The notes: generated by a model not told the origin, from the letters alone. A stretch of 23,026 nucleotides of DNA from Aquificota bacterium (GCA_013153795.1 JAADDV010000029.1:1-23026); one strand, 5' to 3'; positions 14,919-22,186 are shown, counted from the stretch's first letter. Numbers and translations are program-made.

Positions 14919-16073
14919 ATTCTCCTCTTCCTTTTTTAATGCAGGCTGGGTCTCAAAATAAACTTTTCCAAATACACCTTCTACTTTCTTTGTGTTAGCT
15001 CCCTGTATATACCTTACATCTACTATTTTGAAATATTCTGAACCTTTAAGTCCTTGCTCTGCAGCAATTTTTTCATAGTAATTGTGGTCGAGTCTAAACA
15101 TATCAGCATGATTATATGCAATTAGAATATCCATAAGCTCAGATTCTTCTCCTCTCTCTCTCTTAGCCATTTCTTCTTCTAAAGTTTTTATAGCTTGGTG
15201 AACTTCTGGTCCAAAGAGCTTTTCAAGATATTCCATAGGAAGTCTTTGTTCATTTTCTATAGGTTTTCCATTTTCATCAAATTTAGGAGGAGCTAAAACT
15301 GGAGGAACATAATAAACGTTAGGCTGTGTTCCAAAGTCAGGTCTTAAAGGAAGAGCAACTTTATATTTATGAACAAGTTTATACACTTGAGATTCTTCAT
15401 CATCTAAAAATCCTACAAATCTAATTCTACCTACACACTGATGAGCACATGCAGGTGGAAGACCTTTTTCAATTCTTGGGAAACAGAATATGCACTTTTC
15501 AGATTTTGAGATTTTAGGGTTGAAGTAAATTTTCTTATATGGACATCCTGCTATACAGTATCTATACCCTTGACATCTTTCAAGGTCTACAAGAACAATT
15601 CCATCTTGCTCTCTTTTGAAAATTGCTTCTCTTGGACAAGCAGCAAGACATCCAGGGTTTGAACAGTGATTACAAATTCTTGGAATGTAGAAGAAGTAAG
15701 AGTTTGGCCAGTCTCCTATACCTACATCTTCATCCCAGTTAGGTCCCCAAACAGGGTCTGTATTTGGTGAGAGGACAAACTCATCAGCAGAAGAGTTAAA
15801 TATTTCATCATGATTATAATCCCAAGGCACACCGTAGTCCATAACCATATCAGGAATTATTCCATCCTTGAGATTTCCTTGGTCATCAAATCCGCCACCT
15901 GCTTCCATCCAGTTTCTTGGATATCCAGCTCCAGGGTGGGTTTCTACGTTATTCCAATACATATATTCTCTTCCATTTCTATTTGTCCACTGAGTTTTAC
16001 ATGCCACTGTACACGTTTGGCAACCAATACATTTATTTAAATCCATTACCATTGCTAATTGTCTTTTTGCCAT
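14904..16073 (-). CDS. Iron-sulfur beta subunit of a type II DMSO-reductase-family enzyme
   Basis: A 389-residue subunit of the NarH/EbdB/DdhB/SerB group. The clusters are CIGCQTCTVAC (residues 15-25), CNHCSNPGCLAACP (from 134), CQGYRYCIAGCPY (from 167), and CIFC (194-197) with CAHQC (209-213). Tyr170 occupies the position where a fourth cysteine would be (Trp in NarH), so one [3Fe-4S] and three [4Fe-4S] clusters are expected. The long insertion after the first motif (about residues 30-130) is typical of type II beta subunits. No signal peptide is present; it should cross the membrane bound to the Tat-tailed alpha subunit. It passes electrons to the heme-b/c gamma subunit encoded next. The acidic C-terminal tail is poorly conserved-looking. 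Confidence 0.9.
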   Translation of the reverse strand: MAKRQLAMVMDLNKCIGCQTCTVACKTQWTNRNGREYMYWNNVETHPGAGYPRNWMEAGGGFDDQGNLKDGIIPDMVMDYGVPWDYNHDEIFNSSADEFVLSPNTDPVWGPNWDEDVGIGDWPNSYFFYIPRICNHCSNPGCLAACPREAIFKREQDGIVLVDLERCQGYRYCIAGCPYKKIYFNPKISKSEKCIFCFPRIEKGLPPACAHQCVGRIRFVGFLDDEESQVYKLVHKYKVALPLRPDFGTQPNVYYVPPVLAPPKFDENGKPIENEQRLPMEYLEKLFGPEVHQAIKTLEEEMAKRERGEESELMDILIAYNHADMFRLDHNYYEKIAAEQGLKGSEYFKIVDVRYIQGANTKKVEGVFGKVYFETQPALKKEEENKEHH

Positions 16074-16093
16074 TTATATAACCTCCTTGAAAA

Positions 16094-19003
16094 TTAAGCT
16101 TTCTCAATATCTACTGTTGTTTCGTAAGCATGTTGGTTTCCATCCCAGTTTCCACCAAACTTGAGATGACCCCATGCATCAGAAAGCTCCAGTAGATTGA
16201 GAGGTGATGCATTTACAGTGTTATGAGAAATATTTCCTTTAAAGTAGAATGGCTCCCAACCGTGCTCAATAATAATGGCATCTTTTGGACAAGATGGGTA
16301 AATTTTAGCCATAGCATAAAATTCACCAAGATTATTAAACACTTTTATTTCATCACCGTCTTTTATTCCTTTTTTCTCAGCTATTTCTGGGTTAATCATA
16401 ATATAAGGAACACCTCTTTGAAGTCTTTGTAGAAGAGAAGATTCTTTATATGTAGAGTGGATTGACCATCTTGCATGAGGTGTCATTAAAACAAATGGAT
16501 ATCTTTTTGGTCTAATAGGCTCTTTTGCTGTTGGAACAGCTGCTCCTGCTTCAATCCATCTATCATGGTCAACGTAATATGTAAGTCTTCCTGAGAGTGT
16601 TTCAAATCTTTCAAAGAGGTAAAGATTATTTTCAAATGAGTTATATGGCTTATCTGGATATAAAGGTGATGTTTTTCCAGCTTTTTCATTTAACTGAAGG
16701 AATCCACCTCTTTTTCTTATTGTTTCAATTGTATTTGGTTTAAACTGGTCTACACTTTCAAGAGCAAGCTCAACAGCATCTCTATCTGTTCTAAGGTGTC
16801 CACCTTTTGTATATTCTTCTACTAATTTGTCTAACTCTCTATATCCAGTTTTTGAGTGAGTTGGGTCTGGTATTTTAATATACTTTTCATCTCCTGTTTC
16901 TTTATATTTTTTCATTGCAAGTTCTTGGATTTTCTCAACAATCATTGTGCAGATTTCCCACTCAGATTTAGCTTCTCCAATAGGTTTTAAGTTTTGAGGT
17001 GGTTGTGCCATGTTTGCGTATCTGTGATATCCAGGGTTTGTTCTTAAATCCCAGACTTCATACATAGATTTTGCAGGAAGGATTATATCTGCATATTGAG
17101 CTGTTGAGTTCATTCTCCAATCAACATATGCAAAGAATTTAGCTTTTTTAAGGAAAGCTTCTCTATATGTTGCTCCTTTATTTCTTCTAAATCTTGAATC
17201 AGCAAATATAAGGAAAGTTTCTACTGTATCCCAGTAAGGTTTTCCGTCTTTATTATGGAAGTTTTCTTTCCATTTTTCATCGTTTCCAAAGTTATCTAAG
17301 TCTTCTTTTACTTTTTTAAGGTATTCTTCTTTTGAAAGACCTGTTGCTCTTCTTATATCTTCATCATCATAAAGTTTTTCAACATCTTTTAACATATTTC
17401 CAAGAACATATTCTTGAACAAATCCGGAAGCAAATCTTTGTTTATATTTTCCAGCAAATCCAGAAAGTTTGCCCATTCCAGATATAGCCCATTCATTTTC
17501 AGTATTAAATCCACCATAAGGTCCAAGTCTTCCAACAAGTCCAGGGATAGATGCTATAGCTCTTTGGGCAAGCATTCCATTAAAGTATTTACCAATTGTG
17601 AATCCCATAGAAATCATAACAACTTTAGGAAGAGCTATTTCTTTAGCAAGTTGTTCTACTATTGTTGGGTGAACGCCTGTAAGTTTCCATGTTTTTTCTG
17701 CTGCAAATTTTTGAGCTTCTTTTTTAACAAGCTCAAATACTGTTGTTACTTTTACTTTTTTACCATCTTTTAATGTTACTTCCCATTCTCCTTCAAGGGC
17801 AGGGTCAATATCCCAACCTACATCTTTAAGTCTGAGGGTTTTTACTGGTGCTCCCTCAGTTCCAGGCATTACTGTGAGCTTATTTGTTTTTGTATTCCAT
17901 GAGAAGAATGTAGCATGTGGTTCAAACTCTTTTCCTTCTCCTTTTTCTTCAAATATCTTAAATACTTCATGGTCAAGCTCTGGCGATTTTTCAGGGTCTA
18001 TATCTTCAAGTCTTAAAAGTTTTTTGTTGTCAAGCCTTACAAGGAATGGAAGGTCTGTAAAATGTTTTACAAACTTTGGTTTATAAAGTTTTTTCTGAAT
18101 TATTTCATTAATGATAGCCATAGCTAAAAAGCCATCATATCCAGCTTTAACTGGAACCCAAAGGTCTGCATGAATACATGTTGAGTTAAATTCTGGAGTT
18201 ATAACAATATTTTTTGCACCATTGTATCTTCCTTCCCATAGGAAGTGGGCATCTGGAATTCTTGTTTTATTTGGGTCTTGTCCCCACCAGATATTAACAT
18301 TTGTTGTATAGAAGAAATCATAAGAACATCCTATGTTTCCTTCTCCATATACAACTGTTACTCCTGGGAACATATCTCCAACGTATGAAGCTATATAGTT
18401 TCTTACAGCTCCAAGAAGTGTTCCAAGTCTTTTTCCGGCTGCTCCTCTGGCTTCTGTAAGCATACCTGCTCCAACGTGGATAAAGAGACCTTCAGGACCT
18501 TTCTTAAGCATTGTTTCATATATATTTTGAGCTATTTCAGTAATAGCTTCATCCCATGTAATTCTTTTCCACTTCCCTTCTCCTCTTTTTCCTACTCTTT
18601 TAAGAGGATAGAGAATTCTATCTTTTTCATATGTTACATGTGAGTGTTGAACTCCTTTGTTACATCCTCTTGGGTTAAAGTCAGGAATTTTTGGATTTAT
18701 AGGTGTATAGTTTGCAACCTGATTTTCTCTTGTGATAATACCGTTGTTTACCCATACATCCCATGCACAATTACCCTGACAGTTTACACAGTGATATGCT
18801 GTCCCGTGGTCTTCTTTTTCTCCATACGTATATGAAAACTCTCCTCTGTACATATTTTCTGTATAAGAAGTGTTTGGATAACTTTGTCTAGGGTCTTCTA
18901 CAATAATAGCATCTTGTTTTGCAAAAGCTGCATTTCCACCTAAAGTGATACCTGCTCCACTGGCTCCAAGGGCTTTAAGAAAGTCCCTTCTTGATAATGC
19001 CAT
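16094..19003 (-). CDS. Catalytic alpha subunit of a type II DMSO-reductase-family molybdoenzyme (EbdA/DdhA/SerA-like)
   Basis: A 969-residue periplasmic bis-MGD enzyme. The Tat signal is SRRDFLKALGASGAG (from residue 4). The FS0 site YHCVNCQGNCAW offers His71, Cys75 and Cys79, matching the His-x3-Cys-x3-Cys of NarG, plus Cys114 in PRGCNKG; Cys72 lies next to the His. The Mo ligand is probably Asp210 in YVGDMFPG, the residue that defines type II enzymes. Relatives oxidise ethylbenzene or dimethyl sulfide, or reduce selenate, chlorate, perchlorate or nitrate. The soluble b/c-heme gamma subunit points to a periplasmic enzyme exchanging electrons with cytochrome c rather than a membrane NarI partner. 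The sulfur-gene context favours a sulfur substrate, and known selenate reduction by Aquificota is an alternative. Both are inference. Confidence 0.9.
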   Translation of the reverse strand: MALSRRDFLKALGASGAGITLGGNAAFAKQDAIIVEDPRQSYPNTSYTENMYRGEFSYTYGEKEDHGTAYHCVNCQGNCAWDVWVNNGIITRENQVANYTPINPKIPDFNPRGCNKGVQHSHVTYEKDRILYPLKRVGKRGEGKWKRITWDEAITEIAQNIYETMLKKGPEGLFIHVGAGMLTEARGAAGKRLGTLLGAVRNYIASYVGDMFPGVTVVYGEGNIGCSYDFFYTTNVNIWWGQDPNKTRIPDAHFLWEGRYNGAKNIVITPEFNSTCIHADLWVPVKAGYDGFLAMAIINEIIQKKLYKPKFVKHFTDLPFLVRLDNKKLLRLEDIDPEKSPELDHEVFKIFEEKGEGKEFEPHATFFSWNTKTNKLTVMPGTEGAPVKTLRLKDVGWDIDPALEGEWEVTLKDGKKVKVTTVFELVKKEAQKFAAEKTWKLTGVHPTIVEQLAKEIALPKVVMISMGFTIGKYFNGMLAQRAIASIPGLVGRLGPYGGFNTENEWAISGMGKLSGFAGKYKQRFASGFVQEYVLGNMLKDVEKLYDDEDIRRATGLSKEEYLKKVKEDLDNFGNDEKWKENFHNKDGKPYWDTVETFLIFADSRFRRNKGATYREAFLKKAKFFAYVDWRMNSTAQYADIILPAKSMYEVWDLRTNPGYHRYANMAQPPQNLKPIGEAKSEWEICTMIVEKIQELAMKKYKETGDEKYIKIPDPTHSKTGYRELDKLVEEYTKGGHLRTDRDAVELALESVDQFKPNTIETIRKRGGFLQLNEKAGKTSPLYPDKPYNSFENNLYLFERFETLSGRLTYYVDHDRWIEAGAAVPTAKEPIRPKRYPFVLMTPHARWSIHSTYKESSLLQRLQRGVPYIMINPEIAEKKGIKDGDEIKVFNNLGEFYAMAKIYPSCPKDAIIIEHGWEPFYFKGNISHNTVNASPLNLLELSDAWGHLKFGGNWDGNQHAYETTVDIEKA

Positions 19004-19061
19004 ATATCTTACCTCCTGAAATATGTTTCAAATTTTATAATTAAAATTTAGATTTTAAATC

Positions 19062-19079
19062 AAAAGGCAGTTGCCTTTT
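19062..19079 (-). other. Intergenic hairpin after the anchored rhodanese-like gene
   Basis: AAAAGGCA and TGCCTTTT arms meet with a 2-nt centre (or 7-bp arms with a 4-nt loop). On the minus strand it starts at the stop codon and is followed by GATTTAAAAT. It could be a weak terminator or processing site before the alpha subunit. Confidence 0.45.
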
Positions 19080-19578
19080 ACAGACAACCACCACCTCCAC
19101 CTGCAGCAGGTGGTTCATATTCTCCTTCATCTTCGGGATATCCTTCTTCATCCCAAGCTTCCATTCCACCTTGAAGATTTTGAACTATTGTAAATTTCTC
19201 AGCGCACTTTTTAAATATTTCTGGGTCTCCATCTTTTGAAACAATTACAGTTGGAAGATATGGGTTTATATGTTTTAAAGCTTCTTCTGGAGCTTTAGAT
19301 TCATCACAATCAGGGAGAGGAATTGCTCCAGGAATATGGGCTCCTGTATAGTAATCTATTTCATCAGCTTCGTCCTCTTCTTCCTCAGAAACTTCATAAG
19401 GTCTAACATCTATTATCTGAATAGTTACTTTTGGATTTCCTAGTTTTTCATATAACTCTTGTGCTGTTATAGGTATTTGCTTTCTAAGCTCTATCTCTTT
19501 TTTTCCTAAAGCCAAAAGAGCTAAAGATAAAACAGCAATTACTCCTAAATATATAAGTCTTTCTATCTTTGGGTTCAT
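19078..19578 (-). CDS. Membrane-anchored rhodanese-like protein lacking the loop cysteine, with C-terminal GGGGGCL
   Basis: A 166-residue protein with an N-terminal membrane helix (about residues 7-25) and a rhodanese fold in residues 36-150. Visible rhodanese landmarks are IQIIDVRPYE, GAHIPGAIPLP, and the closing LQGGMEAWDEEGYP. The catalytic loop, normally V-x-Y-C-x-x-G, reads VIVSKDGDP here, with Ser114 in place of Cys. Other cysteines are Cys91, Cys125 and Cys165. The tail after residue 150 is acidic, then proline-alanine, then GGGGGCL, a flexible arm with the cysteine second from the end. An acidic insert also interrupts the fold at residues 62-73. The start codon overlaps the stop of the 48-residue gene upstream (ATGA). 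It probably faces the periplasm; sulfur-carrier function is inference. Confidence 0.8.
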   Translation of the reverse strand: MNPKIERLIYLGVIAVLSLALLALGKKEIELRKQIPITAQELYEKLGNPKVTIQIIDVRPYEVSEEEEDEADEIDYYTGAHIPGAIPLPDCDESKAPEEALKHINPYLPTVIVSKDGDPEIFKKCAEKFTIVQNLQGGMEAWDEEGYPEDEGEYEPPAAGGGGGCL

Positions 19579-19721
19579 TCTTCTTCACCTCCTTCTGAGG
19601 CGGCCTGAGTGACCTCTTGAAGTTTTTGTTCTAATTTGGAAATATCAGCTTTAACTCCAATAAGAGCAGCAATAAGAGCTACAATACTAATCCAATACAA
19701 AATTCTTTCTGTCATACTCAT
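19575..19721 (-). CDS. 48-residue single-helix membrane micro-protein
   Basis: A short open frame with good support. The ATG at 19721 is preceded by GAGAGG about 8 nt away, and its TGA overlaps the next gene's ATG as ATGA. The next gene's ribosome binding site GGAGGTG lies inside its last codons. The protein begins MSMTERILYWIS, has a hydrophobic helix (about residues 6-23), then a short charged heptad-like helix KADISKLEQKLQEV and an acidic end SEGGEEE. It is not a recognised family. Its N-terminal helix resembles that of the downstream rhodanese-like protein (ER-[IL]-[IL]-Y followed by Ile/Val/Ala/Leu), so it may pair with it or with the transporter upstream. An alternative start at the third residue is possible. 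Confidence 0.7.
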   Translation of the reverse strand: MSMTERILYWISIVALIAALIGVKADISKLEQKLQEVTQAASEGGEEE

Positions 19722-19735
19722 TTTATCTACCTCTC

Positions 19736-20863
19736 TTAATCGTAAACTTCTTCAGATTCTTTTTTAGCTTGAATAAACTTATTCCATCTACCTAGATAAA
19801 TGAGATTTGCTGTTAAAACTCCTACAGCAAAATAAGTTGCTGACATTGCCATTGAGCCAATTGAAAGAGTTGGATAAGCTGATAAGAATGCTCCTGTTGT
19901 ACAACCTCCTCCTATCATTGCTCCTAAAGCGAGGAATATACCAGCAAAGAAAACAAGAATTAATCTAACCCATGGGAAAGGAGCAACTGCTTTTGCAAAA
20001 GCAGGTGGAACAGGGTCAAATTTAAAGGTTCCTGATATTATTGCAGATAAGAAAGCTCCCGGAAGAACACCAATAATGAGTCCTGCGTGCCATAAAATAC
20101 TTTCAGTTATTTTTGGCACAGAATCTATTGGATGACCAATCAAATGACTTATCCATCCTACAAAAGCTAAAGCTCCTCCAGAAAATCCAAGATATTCACC
20201 TTGTGCAGTAGCCCACGTAATAATAAGACCTGCTAAAATTCCTGAAATTGCCCAGTGCCATTCTCCTCTTAATATACCTGTCCTTTCGTTTTCTACATAC
20301 TCTTTAATTTTTTTAGCTGGGTCTATTTTGTCTGCAGCAATAGAGAAAAGAATAAATAAAACTCCCCATACAACAGCAAGAACACCATATGGAAGTCCTA
20401 AAACTCCATATAAGGTAAGCTTTTCTTTTGTTCCTAAAATTCCAGCTTCTATTAAAGTTGGCTTTATAGCATCATAAATCAAAACTCCTAAAATAAGGCC
20501 TACTACTCCTGCAGCAGAAATAAACTTACCGGCTCCAACTCTAGCAACACATGTCCCTGGACAAAATCCTGCAGATGCCATTGCAAGACCAAATAAAACT
20601 CCACCTACAAGATGAGCAATACCCATATAAGGCATTATTCTAGGAATAATATTTGTTTGTTCCTGAAGGCCAAAAATATCAACAAGTCCATAAATAATAG
20701 AAGCTGTTGCTATACCCATAAAGGCAAATTTCATTATTTTAAGGTCTCTCAAAAGAAGCATACCTTCAACTCTTGAGTATCTAATAGCACCAACTTTATG
20801 TAAAACAATTCCAAATAGAAAACCTGTTAAAAGCCCCATAAGAAGATGAGATGAGTGCTCCAT
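19736..20863 (-). CDS. YeeE/YedE-family sulfur-compound transporter (TsuA-like)
   Basis: A 375-residue membrane protein with about ten hydrophobic helices and the two YeeE/YedE repeats. Key motifs are SAGFCPGTCVARVGAGK (Cys101, Cys105) and GGGCTTGAFLSAYPTLSIGS (Cys321). In the thiosulfate importer TsuA, conserved cysteines along the pore are thought to relay the substrate. The cysteine expected near the N-terminus is not seen (LHKVGAIRYSRVEG), so one relay position differs. It sits between a periplasmic rhodanese and a membrane-anchored rhodanese-like protein, which supports movement of thiosulfate or a sulfane-sulfur compound across the membrane. Direction and substrate are not fixed. AAGGAGG precedes the start by 10 nt, just after the terminator hairpin of the upstream gene. 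Confidence 0.82.
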   Translation of the reverse strand: MEHSSHLLMGLLTGFLFGIVLHKVGAIRYSRVEGMLLLRDLKIMKFAFMGIATASIIYGLVDIFGLQEQTNIIPRIMPYMGIAHLVGGVLFGLAMASAGFCPGTCVARVGAGKFISAAGVVGLILGVLIYDAIKPTLIEAGILGTKEKLTLYGVLGLPYGVLAVVWGVLFILFSIAADKIDPAKKIKEYVENERTGILRGEWHWAISGILAGLIITWATAQGEYLGFSGGALAFVGWISHLIGHPIDSVPKITESILWHAGLIIGVLPGAFLSAIISGTFKFDPVPPAFAKAVAPFPWVRLILVFFAGIFLALGAMIGGGCTTGAFLSAYPTLSIGSMAMSATYFAVGVLTANLIYLGRWNKFIQAKKESEEVYD

Positions 20864-20891
20864 TACTGCATTACCTCCTTGTATATTAAAA

Positions 20892-20911
20892 AAGGGGCTT
20901 TAAAGCCCCTT
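20892..20911 (-). terminator. Terminator or attenuator between the two-domain rhodanese and the transporter
   Basis: AAGGGGCTTTAAAGCCCCTT is a perfect 20-nt palindrome; on the minus strand it is followed by TTTTAATATAC. It begins 5 nt after the rhodanese stop codon. It should terminate most transcripts from the promoter at 21922-21950, leaving readthrough for the rest of the cluster unless another promoter exists. Confidence 0.8.
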
Positions 20912-20916
20912 GAAAA

Positions 20917-21888
20917 TTATTTTTCAACTGGAAGGTCTGGAGTATTACCCCATTCGTCCCATGAACCTATATAAACTTTTGCTCTTGGAACACCTGCTAG
21001 TTTAGCAGCTGCATAGATAAATGAACCTCTTCCAAGACCTACGTGACAGTAAGTAATAAGTGTATCTGTCTCTGGGTCAAATCCTTTCTTTCTAAGCTTT
21101 TTGAAGAAAATTTTCTTAAGTTTTTTAACAGGTTTGAAAAGATGTTTTCCTGGCTTTGCATTAGGGTTTCCTGCAACTTTTTTCCATTCAAAGAAAACAG
21201 CTCCAGGGATATGTCCACCTCTTTTAACTGTGATATGTTTTCCTGGTGCTTCTAAAGCATCGAGAAGAGTTTTTCCTGTGTATTCTGAAAATCTTCTAGC
21301 ATCAAGAATAAAGTATTTTGCATCCTTTCCATTTTTAAGAATATCTTCTACAGCTTTTAAAACCTCTTCTTTTGTAGCAATCATATCTCTTTGAACATTA
21401 GCTTTAAAAGTTTTTGGAGTTGGAGGTTTTCCTTCTCCTTCTTCAACAGGATAACCTTTGTAAGCCCATGTAACAAATCCACCATCAAGCATTTTCACAT
21501 CTTCAAGACCATAAAGCTTTAAGAAAAACCATACACCAGAAGCATTAGGACCTCTACCATCATCATATGCAATTACAGAAGTGTTGTTGTCTATTCCAAG
21601 ATTTCCAATGAATTTTTCAGCTCTTTCTGGACACATAGGAAGACCATTACATTTTCTTATATCTTCAAGGTAATGAAGGTCGTGAGCAAATGCGTGAGCT
21701 GAACCAGGAATATGTCCTTCCTTAAATTTCTTTTCACTATCTCCATTTACAAAATGAGCCGCTTTGTTGTCGAAAACCTTTTTAGCATCATCAACCCAGA
21801 TAAGAAAGTTAGCTTCATTAGCCTTCGCTGCTCCAGAGATTGCCACAGCTCCAACTAACGCTAACATAGAAAGTTTGAGTTTTTTCAT
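20917..21888 (-). CDS. sseA: Periplasmic two-domain thiosulfate sulfurtransferase (rhodanese)
   Basis: A 323-residue exported rhodanese with a Sec signal (residues 1-23, ending AAKA). The inactive N-terminal domain has GHIPGSAHAF, VIAYDDGRGPNAS (Asp where Cys would be) and MLDGGFVTWAYKGYP. The catalytic C-terminal domain has FILDARRFSEYTG, GGHIPGAVFFEW and the active loop ITYCHVGLGRGS with Cys281. It transfers sulfane sulfur, typically from thiosulfate, to an acceptor via a Cys281 persulfide. Export places it in the periplasm beside the cluster's enzymes. A Lys-rich stretch (residues 251-268) is inserted before the active loop. It is the first gene of the cluster, with promoter and operator just upstream and a strong terminator just downstream, so it may be made in excess. 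The natural acceptor is unknown. Confidence 0.87.
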   Translation of the reverse strand: MKKLKLSMLALVGAVAISGAAKANEANFLIWVDDAKKVFDNKAAHFVNGDSEKKFKEGHIPGSAHAFAHDLHYLEDIRKCNGLPMCPERAEKFIGNLGIDNNTSVIAYDDGRGPNASGVWFFLKLYGLEDVKMLDGGFVTWAYKGYPVEEGEGKPPTPKTFKANVQRDMIATKEEVLKAVEDILKNGKDAKYFILDARRFSEYTGKTLLDALEAPGKHITVKRGGHIPGAVFFEWKKVAGNPNAKPGKHLFKPVKKLKKIFFKKLRKKGFDPETDTLITYCHVGLGRGSFIYAAAKLAGVPRAKVYIGSWDEWGNTPDLPVEK

Positions 21889-21921
21889 GAAATTACCTCC
21901 TATAAAAATTTTTTCACTTAA

Positions 21922-21950
21922 ATTAAAGTTTATTTTTTGACCTATGTCAA
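21922..21950 (-). promoter_or_regulatory. Sigma-70-type promoter of the sulfur/molybdoenzyme cluster
   Basis: On the minus strand TTGACA (21950-21945), a 17-nt spacer and TTTAAT (21927-21922) lie about 34 nt upstream of the sseA start. The -35 hexamer is inside a palindrome, so the match may partly reflect an operator. Confidence 0.6.
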
Positions 21951-21952
21951 AA
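21935..21952. promoter_or_regulatory. CRP/FNR-like operator at the cluster promoter
   Basis: TTTTGACctatGTCAAAA has perfect 7-bp arms and a 4-nt centre. The TTGAC-N4-GTCAA core resembles CRP/FNR-superfamily sites (FNR: TTGAT-N4-ATCAA). It covers the -35 hexamer and part of the spacer (centre near -28), a position that suits repression better than class II activation. Confidence 0.5.
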
Positions 21953-22005
21953 TTTTAACTTAGTCCAATATATAATACAAAACTCCAGTTAACAATACCT
22001 AACCC

Positions 22006-22036
22006 TTGTCATTTCTTGTTCAGAAAGAAATGGCAA
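22006..22036. repeat. 12-bp inverted repeat in the sseA-rusA intergenic region
   Basis: TTGTCATTTCTT (22006-22017) and AAGAAATGGCAA (22025-22036) pair around a 7-nt loop, with one T-G mismatch that would be a wobble pair in plus-strand RNA. No T run follows on either strand, so an operator or leader hairpin is more likely than a terminator. Apart from this and the operator and promoter elements, nothing else is seen in the 272-nt intergenic region. Confidence 0.5.
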
Positions 22037-22130
22037 TATATAGATGCAAAAGATATGCCAATATAAAAAACAAACGCAAAAACCTCGTAAAAACTTCTTA
22101 ACTCAAGGCTATTATTACATTAATATATTT

Positions 22131-22136
22131 TATAAT
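22131..22136 (+). promoter_or_regulatory. Possible -10 element for rusA
   Basis: A consensus TATAAT lies 24 nt before the chosen rusA start and is the left arm of TATAAT-N6-ATTATA (22131-22148). No convincing -35 hexamer is seen 17 nt upstream, so this is tentative. Confidence 0.35.
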
Positions 22137-22150
22137 GCGCATATTATAGG

Positions 22151-22186
22151 AGTTTTCAAAATGAAAAAGAGTTTTCAAAATGAAAA
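22151..22186 (+). repeat. Short tandem duplication across the rusA start
   Basis: AGTTTTCAAAATGAAAA occurs at 22151-22167 and again at 22170-22186 (19-nt period). The first copy holds the rusA ATG at 22161; the ATG in the second copy (22180) is in another frame. Confidence 0.75.

Noticed and set aside
22044..22160. In-frame upstream extension of rusA starting at 22044
   Set aside because: It has no ribosome binding site, is low-complexity basic sequence without family similarity, and would cover the likely TATAAT. The ATG at 22161 follows AGGAG at proper distance.
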